A DNA stretch of 24,132 bases from positions 1 through 24,132 of the forward strand of contig JBFFXF010000094.1 of the NCBI GenBank assembly GCA_041569895.1, given 5' to 3'. Both the position numbers and the translations under genes were made by a program. Below the pieces are notes generated by a model, which saw only the letters and a program-made list of their open reading frames with translations, was not told the DNA's origin and ran no database searches. Shown here one piece after another: positions 14,846 to 22,765 of this stretch; positions within the stretch are counted from its first letter, which is position 1; the number at the start of each line of letters is the position of its first letter. The DNA comes from JBFFXF01 sp041569895. Its GTDB lineage: Bacteria > Planctomycetota > UBA8108 > JACQVS01.

Positions 14846-17800
14846 ATGCATCTCCGTTGCAACCGGTCTCGGACCATCGCGATCGCGGCGATCACGGGTG
14901 TTCTCGTCGGGCTCCTCAGCGTCGCGCGCGGCGCCAATGTCACCGACATCGAGGCGCTCGAGCCCACCGAGGTCATCAACGACGCGACGCCGAACGAGAA
15001 CGGTGTCGTGCTCGGCGGCTACGAGGACTACCAGACGCGCCTCGGCGGAGGGCTCGATGTCCTCGACGCGACGTTCGTGGCGTTCATCGACTTCGCCCCC
15101 AAGGACCTCGGTGATCGCGAGCTCATCTGGGAGACCGGCGGCGGCACGATCGGCTTCTCGCTCACCTACGAGGTGCCCAACTCGCTGGTCCTGCGGGCGA
15201 GCGGCAACGGCGGCTTCTCGCTGGCGGTCGCGCGCTGGATGGTGCCGGACTCGATCATCGACGACCTCGAGATCGAGCTCGGCTGGACGTACGACGTCGA
15301 CAACGGCGAGGACGGACCCGGCGGCCGGCCGCTCCAGACCATCGGTCTCCTCGTCAACGGCGTGCGCGTCCGGGCGGTGAGCATGGATCTGGGCGGCGAC
15401 TGGAGCGGAACGAACAACGCATCGTTCGGTCTCGAGACCAGCGGCTTCGCCGGCACCGGCCGGAACACCGTGCTGCGCGGCGTCAGCTTCGCGAGCGGCG
15501 CCATCGACACGGTCGCCGGGCTGACGTTCTGGTCGGATGCGAACTGGGTGCCCCCGACGACCGATACGGACGGGGACGGTCTGCCCGACGAGTACGAGAA
15601 CCTCTACTTCCCGGGCAGCCTCGCGGAGCTCGGAGCCGGGGACCGGGACGGCGACGGGTTGAGCGACATCGACGAGTTCGCACGCGGGGCCAACCCGCTC
15701 GTCGAGGACAGCGACGGCGACGGCATCACCGACGGCGACGAGGTCGAGGAGGGGCTCGATCCGATGCTGAGGGACACCGACGGCGACGGGATCGACGACA
15801 ACGACGAGCTGAACGGCGATCCCGCGACCGATCCCCGAAAGGCCGATACGGACGGAGACGCCTTCTCGGACGGCACGGAGCTGATCGAGGGCTCGGATCC
15901 GACCGATCCCGCGAGCGTCCCGCTCCAGATCTGCGAACCATTCCCGCCGGACGTCCCCACCGAGACCATCACCGCTCTCGGCACCATCGCCGGCGGCGCC
16001 GCGCACCCGTGGCACAACAACATCGACCGGATCGACGTCACCTTCACCGTCTCCGTCGACTTCGAGGCGAAGCTCTCCGGCGGGCGCGAGGTGATCTTCG
16101 AGACCGGCGGGGCCACCGTCGGCACGTCGATCGTCTACGAGACGCCGAGCACCGTCGTGCTCAGGTCGGTCGGCGTCGGCGGCAACGCGCTCGCGACGCT
16201 TCGTTTTGCCCTCTCCGAACGGCTGATCGACGAGGAGGAGGTCAACCTCGCGTGGACGTACGATGTCGACCACGCCGGCCTCCAGACGGTCTCGTTGATC
16301 GTCAACGACTTCGTCGTGCGCAGGCTGTCGATGAACCTCGGCGGCGACTGGACCGGGAACAACGCCATCTCCTTCGGCGTCGCGAGCACGAATCTGGCGG
16401 CCGCCGGAAACAACACGCCACTGAGCGGTGGCGCCTTCGTGTCGGGGCTCATCTTCGACTTCGACCCGGGCTTGCAGCTCTTCAGCGGCACGGTCTACTG
16501 CCCCGAGTCCACCGACAGCGACGGCGACGGCCTTCCGGACGAGTGGGAGCAGCTCTACGCGGCGCTCGGGAGCCTCGGAGGCGGCGATGCCGACGACGCC
16601 GACGGCGACGGCGTCAGCGATGCAAAGGAGTTCGCCCTCGGTTCGAACCCGACGGCGGGCGACACGGACCTCGACGGACTCAACGACGGCGATGAGGTCG
16701 CTCTCGGCACCGACCCCGTCAACCCGGACACGGACGGCGACGGGCGTACGGACAACGAGGAGGTCAACGGGAATCCGAAGACCGATCCGCTGAACCCCGA
16801 CACCGACGGTGACGGGTTCACCGACGGCCGCGAGCTCGTCCGCGGTTCCGATCCCAACGACGCCGACAGCGTGCCGCCGCCGTGTGTCGCCGACCTCGGC
16901 GAGCCGACCGAGGTGATCAGCGAGGCGACCCCGAACGAGAACGGCACCGTGATCGGCGTCTACGAGGACTACCAGACGCGCAACGGCGGCGGCTGGGACC
17001 GCATCGACGCCACGTTCACCGCGCTGCTCGATTTCGAGCCGAAGCTCGAGGGCATCCGCGAGATCATCTGGGAGACCGGCGGCGGCGGCAACGGGTTCTC
17101 GCTCGCCTACGAGGTCCCGAACCTGCTGGTGCTCCGCGCCGCCGGCGGAGCGCAGGGCGGCAACGCGCTCGCCAAGATCCGCTTCATCCTGCCGCAGAGC
17201 GTCATCGACGGGCCCGAGGTCGAGGTCGCGTGGAGCTACGACGTCGGCGTCGGTGTCGATGATGCCGGCAACCAGCTGCAGACGATCGCGCTCTTCATCG
17301 ACAACGTCCAGGTCGGCTCGGTGACCGCCAACCTCGACAACAACACCGGGGACTGGAGCGGGACGAACAACGCCGGCTTCGGCCAGAACGCCGGCGCTGT
17401 CGCGGGCGCCGACGGTGGTGGTAACCTTCCCGGTCCGCACGCGGCCTTCACGTCGGGATTCATCGACACCGGCGAGGGGCTGAAGTTCTACAGCGACCGG
17501 ATCTTCTGCCCCGACACCTCGGACTCCGACGGCGACGGTCTGCCGGACAACTGGGAGCGACTCTACGCAGGCGGCCTCGACACCCTCGGCGAGGGCGATG
17601 CGGATGGCGATGGCCTCACCGACGCGGAGGAGCTCGCCGCCGGGTCCGACCCGACCAACGAGGACACCGACGGCGACGGCCTCTCAGACGGCATGGAGAT
17701 CGCCAACAACACCGACCTCTTCAGCCGGGACACCGACGGCGATGGCCGCACCGATGGCGACGAGGTCAACGGCGATCCCGCCACCGACCCCACCAACCCC

Positions 17801-18793
17801 GATTCGGATGGCGACGGTTTCCCCGACGGTGCCGAGGTGGCGGCCGGAACCGACCCGAACGACGCGGCCAGCGTGCCCGAGCAGGAATGCGCTCCCGACC
17901 TCGACTTCCCGACCGAGATCATCAACGCGCTCGGCGTGCTGCCGACCTACGACCTCAGACCGCCGAGCGATCCGTTCGATCCCGACATCCGGACGCTCGA
18001 CCAGCGCGACGCGACGTTCCTGGTCTTCATCGACTTCGATTCGAAGGTCGATGGCGAGCGCGAGGTGATCTGGGAAACCGGTGGCGGGACGATCGGCACG
18101 TCGCTGGTCTACGAGGCTCCGGATACGCTCGTGCTTCGGTCCGCCGGCAGCGGCGGCTTCGTGCTCGCGACCGCCTCGCACCAGCTCACTCCGGCTCAGA
18201 TCGATGACGGCGAGCTCCTCGTCGCGTGGACGTACGACGTCGATCACGGGGCGCTCTCGACCATCAGCCTGTGGATCGAGGAGGTCCTCGTCGCCTCCGC
18301 CACTGCGACGCTCGGCGCGGACTGGAGCGGTGGCAACGCGGCTGCCTTCGGGGTGGCGAGTGATTCGATGGCCGGCACGGGGATGAACTCCGTGATCACC
18401 GGCGTCGACTTCGTCTCCGGCCTGATCAACCTCGACGAGGGGCTGCAGTTCTTCGAGGACACGCTCTGGTGTCCCGACGGCGAGCCGCCGGTGGTGGGAA
18501 CGCCCTTCCTCCGCGGCGACACGACGGGTGACGGAGCGCTCAACATCACCGATGCTGTCAGGATCTTCGGGATCCTCTTCCTCGGCGAGCCGGACGTCAC
18601 CTGCCAGGAGGTGAAGGACGTCAACAACGACGGCGCGGTCAACATCACGGACGGGATCCGGGTGCTCGGCTTCCTGTTCCTCGGCCAGGAGGCGCCGGAG
18701 TCGCCCGGACACGAGAACTGCGGCACCGACCCCGATGAGCCCGGCTCGCCGGGCGATCTCGGCTGCGAGTCGTTCTCGTTCTGCGAGGGCTAG
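14846..18793 (+). CDS. Giant secreted repeat protein: four beta-sandwich domains, three acidic calcium-type blocks, dockerin-like C-terminus
   Basis: A 1315-residue exported protein, paralogous to the divergent gene at 10483-14601. Residues 1-30 form a signal peptide (basic start, IAIAAITGVLVGLLSVARGA). Beta-rich domains lie at about 35-232, 366-552, 681-888 and 1016-1209, each with a DATF/DVTF start, E(L/V)I(W/F)ETGG, S(L/I)xYE, and a DW(S/T)G(T/N)N motif. Three acidic D-T-D-G-D-G type blocks join them (238-357, 556-676, 893-1009). The chain ends with two dockerin-like repeats (NITDAVRIFGILFLG and NITDGIRVLGFLFLG, about 1222-1285) and a tail with paired cysteines. Unlike its paralog it has no DNCP repeats and no extra C-terminal domain. 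The domains alternate between two subtypes. The beta domains resemble concanavalin-like or LamG sandwiches, but I cannot name the family. Adhesion or matrix function is inference. Confidence 0.9.
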   Translation: MHLRCNRSRTIAIAAITGVLVGLLSVARGANVTDIEALEPTEVINDATPNENGVVLGGYEDYQTRLGGGLDVLDATFVAFIDFAPKDLGDRELIWETGGGTIGFSLTYEVPNSLVLRASGNGGFSLAVARWMVPDSIIDDLEIELGWTYDVDNGEDGPGGRPLQTIGLLVNGVRVRAVSMDLGGDWSGTNNASFGLETSGFAGTGRNTVLRGVSFASGAIDTVAGLTFWSDANWVPPTTDTDGDGLPDEYENLYFPGSLAELGAGDRDGDGLSDIDEFARGANPLVEDSDGDGITDGDEVEEGLDPMLRDTDGDGIDDNDELNGDPATDPRKADTDGDAFSDGTELIEGSDPTDPASVPLQICEPFPPDVPTETITALGTIAGGAAHPWHNNIDRIDVTFTVSVDFEAKLSGGREVIFETGGATVGTSIVYETPSTVVLRSVGVGGNALATLRFALSERLIDEEEVNLAWTYDVDHAGLQTVSLIVNDFVVRRLSMNLGGDWTGNNAISFGVASTNLAAAGNNTPLSGGAFVSGLIFDFDPGLQLFSGTVYCPESTDSDGDGLPDEWEQLYAALGSLGGGDADDADGDGVSDAKEFALGSNPTAGDTDLDGLNDGDEVALGTDPVNPDTDGDGRTDNEEVNGNPKTDPLNPDTDGDGFTDGRELVRGSDPNDADSVPPPCVADLGEPTEVISEATPNENGTVIGVYEDYQTRNGGGWDRIDATFTALLDFEPKLEGIREIIWETGGGGNGFSLAYEVPNLLVLRAAGGAQGGNALAKIRFILPQSVIDGPEVEVAWSYDVGVGVDDAGNQLQTIALFIDNVQVGSVTANLDNNTGDWSGTNNAGFGQNAGAVAGADGGGNLPGPHAAFTSGFIDTGEGLKFYSDRIFCPDTSDSDGDGLPDNWERLYAGGLDTLGEGDADGDGLTDAEELAAGSDPTNEDTDGDGLSDGMEIANNTDLFSRDTDGDGRTDGDEVNGDPATDPTNPDSDGDGFPDGAEVAAGTDPNDAASVPEQECAPDLDFPTEIINALGVLPTYDLRPPSDPFDPDIRTLDQRDATFLVFIDFDSKVDGEREVIWETGGGTIGTSLVYEAPDTLVLRSAGSGGFVLATASHQLTPAQIDDGELLVAWTYDVDHGALSTISLWIEEVLVASATATLGADWSGGNAAAFGVASDSMAGTGMNSVITGVDFVSGLINLDEGLQFFEDTLWCPDGEPPVVGTPFLRGDTTGDGALNITDAVRIFGILFLGEPDVTCQEVKDVNNDGAVNITDGIRVLGFLFLGQEAPESPGHENCGTDPDEPGSPGDLGCESFSFCEG

Positions 18794-18834
18794 CCTGGGT
18801 TTTTCTCGCCGTGGTCGAGTAAAACCCAGGTTGG
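18790..18834 (+). repeat. 45-base palindromic element, left copy
   Basis: A 19-pair imperfect stem around a 7-base loop runs from CTAGCCTGGG (18790) to CCCAGGTTGG (ends 18834). One internal T-T mismatch and two G-T pairs interrupt it. It overlaps the stop codon of the giant repeat gene (TAG, 18791-18793), so it could act as its 3'-end hairpin. No U tract follows. A related copy in opposite orientation lies at 18918-18962. Confidence 0.75.
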
Positions 18835-18917
18835 CGCGAAAAGGAGCGGCTCTTGATGTACACGGGCGGCTTGCATAAAAGAACAGACCTGGCGACCAGG
18901 TATGGCCAGCGTTTGTC

Positions 18918-18962
18918 CCAACCCGGATTTCTCTCGCGAGACGCGAGAAGAATCCGGGCTAG
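18918..18962 (-). repeat. 45-base palindromic element, right copy (inverted)
   Basis: Read on the minus strand it starts CTAGCCCGGATTC and ends ATCCGGGTTGG, with the same 45-base length, 7-base loop and 19-pair stem as the left copy. At two stem positions both partners differ between copies (T-A to C-G at pair 7, G-C to A-T at pair 10), so pairing is kept. It ends 30 bases before the CotH gene start. The 83-base spacer between copies (18835-18917) holds a small hairpin, ACCTGG-CGA-CCAGGT, and a weak TTGATG/CATAAA promoter-like pair (18853-18879). Confidence 0.75.
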
Positions 18963-18992
18963 TCTGAAATAAGGGCGCGAGGCGATTTATCG

Positions 18993-21900
18993 ATGGGGGA
19001 GAGCGTGTCATTTGCAAGTCGATCGGCCTGGCGGACCGCGTTGCCCGCGGTCGCGTTGCTGCTGTCGTTGTCGTGGGCGCGTCCCGTCGACGCGCAGGTG
19101 GTGATCAACGAGCTGCTCGCCGCCAACCGGCAGACGAACCGCGACGAGGACGGAGACAGCTCGGACTGGGTCGAGCTGGTCAACGCCGGAGCCGTGGCCG
19201 TCGACCTCGAGGGGTGGTCGCTGAGCGACTCGCCCGCGGAGCCGCGCAAGTGGGTCTTCCCGCCGGCGACACTTCAACCGGGCGAGTACCTCCTCGTCTG
19301 GTGCTCCGGCAAGGACCGCGCGCAGATCCCGGCGGAGCTGATCACCGAGCCGGGATCGACAATTCCCTTCACCGCGAGCCTGGTGTCGCTCGAGGCCGAG
19401 TGGCGCTACACGTTCGGCGTCCCGCAGGCGGAGGGGCCTCCATCCGACTGGATGCTGCCCTCTTTCGGCGACTCGTCCTGGCCGACCGGCCGGCCCGGCT
19501 TCGGCTTCGGCGATGGCGACGACACGACGGTGCTGCCCGAGGGGATCGGCGCCGCCTTCCTGCGGCACGAGTTCACCGTCGCCCCCGGCGTCCGGCCGGC
19601 GAACCTCTTCCTCCAGGTGCGCTTCGACGACGGATTCGTCATGTATCTGAACGGCGAGCGGCTCCTCTCGGTGAACTTCCCCGAGAACGAGGAGCCGGTC
19701 TTCGCCAGCATCGCGTCGCGTTCGGCCGAGGCGAGCCGGGAGCGCCGCTTCGACCTCGGCGACCCGGCCGTTCTGCTGCGCGACGGTCGGAACGTCGTCG
19801 CGTTCGCTCTGCTGAACCGCTCGCCGACCAGCAGCGACCTGTCGTTGATTCCGGAGCTCGGCACGGTCCCGCCGGTCTTTCACACCAACTTCCGGCTCGA
19901 CGCGGATGGCGAGAGTGTCGTTCTCTCGACGCCGGACGGACGCGTCGCCGACCGCGTGGACTTCCCGCCGCAGATCGCCGACCAGACGTTCGCACGGTCT
20001 CCGGATGGCGAGGGGCCGTTTCTCTTTCACCTCGAGCCGACGCCGGCGGCCGCGAACGCCGGTCCGTCGTCCTCCGACCCCCTCGTGGTCGGCGACACGA
20101 CCTTCAGCGTCGACCGCGGTTTCCACGACGCGCCGTTCGACGTCGAGATCACCACGACGACGCCCGGCGCCATCATCCGATACACGCTCGATGGCAGCGC
20201 GCCGACCGAGAACCACGGCACGATCTACGCCGGACCGATCCAGGTCGCGGACACGACGACGCTGCGCGCCGCGGCGTTCAAGGCCGGCCTCCGCGCCAGC
20301 AACGTGGATACGCAGACGTACGTTTTCCTCGAGACGCCCGAGGGAGGCGGCGTGCTCAACCAGTCACGGCGGCCGCCCGGCTTTCCGCTCACGTGGCAGG
20401 GCACGTCCGGCTCCCGCAGCGCCGACTACGAGATGGATCCCCGGATCGTTTCGGACACGACTTCGCGCTTCTTCGATCCCCGCGTCGAGGAGGGGCTGCT
20501 GGCGCTGCCGGTGATGTCGCTCGTCCTGGACCGCGCCGACCTCTTCGATCCGCGCCGCGGCATCTACGTCAACCCGACCGCCGCCGGGCCGGCGTGGGAG
20601 CGCCCGTGCTCGGTCGAGTTCTTCACGCCGGACGGCTCGCGGGAGTTCCAGGTGAACGCCGGCCTGCGGATCCAGGGCAACGCCAGCCGGAGCCTGAACC
20701 GGCCGAAGCACAACATGCGCCTGCTGTTCAAGACGATCTACGGTCCCGGCAAGCTGCGCTTCCGGCTCTTCAAGGACAGCGACGTCGAGGAGTTCGACAC
20801 TATCGTGCTCCGCGGCGGCAACGGCGACTCGTGGTTCCACCCGAACCAGACGCAGCAGACGCGCGCGCAGTACATCCGCGACCAGTGGCACCGCGACACG
20901 CAGTTCGCGATGGGTCAGCTGACGGCGCACCAGATCTACGCCAGTCTCTACATCAACGGGCTCTACTGGGGCGTGTACCACATCTTCGAGCGCCCCAACG
21001 CGTCCTTCCTCGCGTCGTATCTCGGCGGCGAGGAGGAGGAGTACGACGCGTTCAACGTCGACAAGGTGGTCGACGGCGACATGCGCGCCTGGAACGAGAT
21101 GGTGGCGCTGGTCAACCGCGGCGTCAGGACGCTCGATGACTGGAACGCGGTGCAGGAGTACCTCGACCCGGTCAACATGATCGACTTCCTGCTGGTGAAC
21201 TTCTACAGCGGCAACGTCGACTGGGATCACCGCAACTGGTACGGCGGCCGTCGCCGCCTGCCCGGCGCGCAGTTCAAGTTCTTCTGCTGGGACGCCGAGC
21301 GCACTTTCTGGAACTTCGGCGAGAACCGCGTCAACCTCAACAACGCCGCGCGGCCGACGGGGCTCAACCAGCGCATGCGGCAGTTCCCGGAGTACCGGAT
21401 CCTCTTCGCCGATCGAGCGCACCGGCATCTCTTCAACGACGGCGCGCTGACGCCGGAGGAGGCCGATGCTCGCTGGATGGCCCGCGCGACGGAGATCGAG
21501 GCGCCGCTCTCGGCGGAGGCCGCCCGCTGGGGCGACAACAAGCGGCCTTCGGCTCCCTACACGCGCGACGTCGAGTGGGCGGCCGAGCTGCGAAGCCTGC
21601 GCGGCCGGTGGTTCCGCCAGCGCACCGCGGTGCTGCTCGGCCAGCTGCGGGCGCTCGGGCTCTACCCCCGCGTCACGGCGCCATCCTTCAATCAGCACGG
21701 CGGACGCGTGGCGCGCGGGTTCGAGCTGGTCATCAGCGCGCCGGCGGGCACCGTCCTCTACACCCTCGACGGCACCGACCCCCGTCTCCCCGGCGACACG
21801 AGGTCGCCCGAAGCGCTCGAGTCGACCGGTGCACCGATCGCTCTCGAGCGCACCGCGGTCGTCATGGCGCGGGCCCTCGATGGTGGAGAATGGAGCGCGC

Positions 21901-22739
21901 TCAACGAGGCGACCTTCGTGGTCGAGGGGACCGTTCCCCTGCGCATCACCGAGATCCACTACCATCCGGCCCCGCCGGCGGGCGGACTCGAGGCGGACGA
22001 GTTCGAGTTTTTGGAGCTGAAGAACATCTCCGGCGCGCCGGTCGAGCTCGACGGCGTGCGGCTCGAGGGCGGCATCGCCTTCGATTTCACCGATTCCGAG
22101 ATTGCCCGGCTCGGCCCGGGCGAGCTCCTCGTGGTGGTGGAGAACATCGCGGCGTTCCGCTCGCGCGGCGACGTCGATGGGGTCGCCATCGCCGGTCAGT
22201 ACGCCGGACGGCTGAGCAACTCGGGCGACGAGCTCATCCTGCGGGGGCCATCCGACGAGGAGCTGTTGAGGTTCACGTACTCCGATAGCTGGTATCCGGA
22301 GACCGACGGCGGCGGGCGCTCGCTGGTGCTCGTCTCCGACGACGTCCCGGTCGAGGAGCTCGGCAGCGCCGCGAGCTGGAAGGCGAGCGCGCTACCGGGC
22401 GGATCACCGGGCGCCGACGAGCCGGCGGGCGACGCCACGGGAGGCCAGATCCCGTCCGATCTCAACCAGGATGGCCGGCTCGACCTCTCGGACGCGGTGC
22501 GGCTGCTGCTCTACCTCTTCGCCACCGGGGACGATCGACCGTCGCGGCTGCCGTGCGGGGAGGGAACGCTCGACGACGAGAGCAACCGCTCGATGCTCGA
22601 CGCGAACGGTGACTCGGCCGTCAACCTGGCGGACACCATCACCGTCCTCAACTATCTCTTCCTCGCGGGTGACGCGCCGGCGCTCGGGGCGGAGTGCGTC
22701 GAGTTGCCCCGCTGCCCCGACCGCTGCGCGGCGGACTGA
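18993..22739 (+). CDS. Secreted CotH-kinase/lamin-tail surface protein with dockerin-like C-terminus
   Basis: A 1248-residue exported protein. Residues 1-34 form a signal peptide, with probable cleavage at VDA-Q. Domains in order: a lamin-tail domain beginning VVINELLAANRQT (36-108) and resuming at FHTNFRLDADGE (296-353), split by a jelly-roll/galactose-binding-like insert (about 135-290, WRYTF..., FDDGFVMYLNGERL); a chitobiase C-terminal-like Ig domain (about 370-445, IRYTLDGSAPTENHG); a CotH domain (about 505-885, LRIQGNASR, NGLYWGVYHIFERPN, FKFFCWDAERTFWNF with D767 and E769); a second chitobiase-like domain (about 908-978, VLYTLDGTDPR); a second lamin-tail domain (about 983-1135); and two dockerin-like repeats (1154-1228) with a Cys-rich tail. 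CotH proteins include protein kinases of spore coats; whether this one phosphorylates is unknown. Its C-terminal tag is shared with both giant repeat proteins, suggesting the same destination. Confidence 0.92.
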   Translation: MGESVSFASRSAWRTALPAVALLLSLSWARPVDAQVVINELLAANRQTNRDEDGDSSDWVELVNAGAVAVDLEGWSLSDSPAEPRKWVFPPATLQPGEYLLVWCSGKDRAQIPAELITEPGSTIPFTASLVSLEAEWRYTFGVPQAEGPPSDWMLPSFGDSSWPTGRPGFGFGDGDDTTVLPEGIGAAFLRHEFTVAPGVRPANLFLQVRFDDGFVMYLNGERLLSVNFPENEEPVFASIASRSAEASRERRFDLGDPAVLLRDGRNVVAFALLNRSPTSSDLSLIPELGTVPPVFHTNFRLDADGESVVLSTPDGRVADRVDFPPQIADQTFARSPDGEGPFLFHLEPTPAAANAGPSSSDPLVVGDTTFSVDRGFHDAPFDVEITTTTPGAIIRYTLDGSAPTENHGTIYAGPIQVADTTTLRAAAFKAGLRASNVDTQTYVFLETPEGGGVLNQSRRPPGFPLTWQGTSGSRSADYEMDPRIVSDTTSRFFDPRVEEGLLALPVMSLVLDRADLFDPRRGIYVNPTAAGPAWERPCSVEFFTPDGSREFQVNAGLRIQGNASRSLNRPKHNMRLLFKTIYGPGKLRFRLFKDSDVEEFDTIVLRGGNGDSWFHPNQTQQTRAQYIRDQWHRDTQFAMGQLTAHQIYASLYINGLYWGVYHIFERPNASFLASYLGGEEEEYDAFNVDKVVDGDMRAWNEMVALVNRGVRTLDDWNAVQEYLDPVNMIDFLLVNFYSGNVDWDHRNWYGGRRRLPGAQFKFFCWDAERTFWNFGENRVNLNNAARPTGLNQRMRQFPEYRILFADRAHRHLFNDGALTPEEADARWMARATEIEAPLSAEAARWGDNKRPSAPYTRDVEWAAELRSLRGRWFRQRTAVLLGQLRALGLYPRVTAPSFNQHGGRVARGFELVISAPAGTVLYTLDGTDPRLPGDTRSPEALESTGAPIALERTAVVMARALDGGEWSALNEATFVVEGTVPLRITEIHYHPAPPAGGLEADEFEFLELKNISGAPVELDGVRLEGGIAFDFTDSEIARLGPGELLVVVENIAAFRSRGDVDGVAIAGQYAGRLSNSGDELILRGPSDEELLRFTYSDSWYPETDGGGRSLVLVSDDVPVEELGSAASWKASALPGGSPGADEPAGDATGGQIPSDLNQDGRLDLSDAVRLLLYLFATGDDRPSRLPCGEGTLDDESNRSMLDANGDSAVNLADTITVLNYLFLAGDAPALGAECVELPRCPDRCAAD

Positions 22740-22765
22740 CGCCGGCGGGACTGTCCCTACCGGCG
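22740..22765. terminator. Bidirectional hairpin between convergent genes
   Basis: CGCCGG (22740-22745) pairs with CCGGCG (22760-22765), and inside it GGGAC (22747-22751) pairs with GTCCC (22753-22757) across a single base. It begins one base after the CotH stop and overlaps the stop of the opposing gene. It probably ends both transcripts, although no U tract is present. Confidence 0.55.

Noticed and set aside
18790..18834. The left palindrome as an ordinary Rho-independent terminator
   Set aside because: The T run lies inside the stem, no U tract follows it, and an inverted covarying copy sits nearby. It may still affect 3' ends.
10570..22720. A cellulosome, suggested by the dockerin-like repeats
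   Set aside because: No cohesin, scaffoldin or glycoside hydrolase is present. In planctomycetes these repeats occur on many non-cellulolytic surface proteins.
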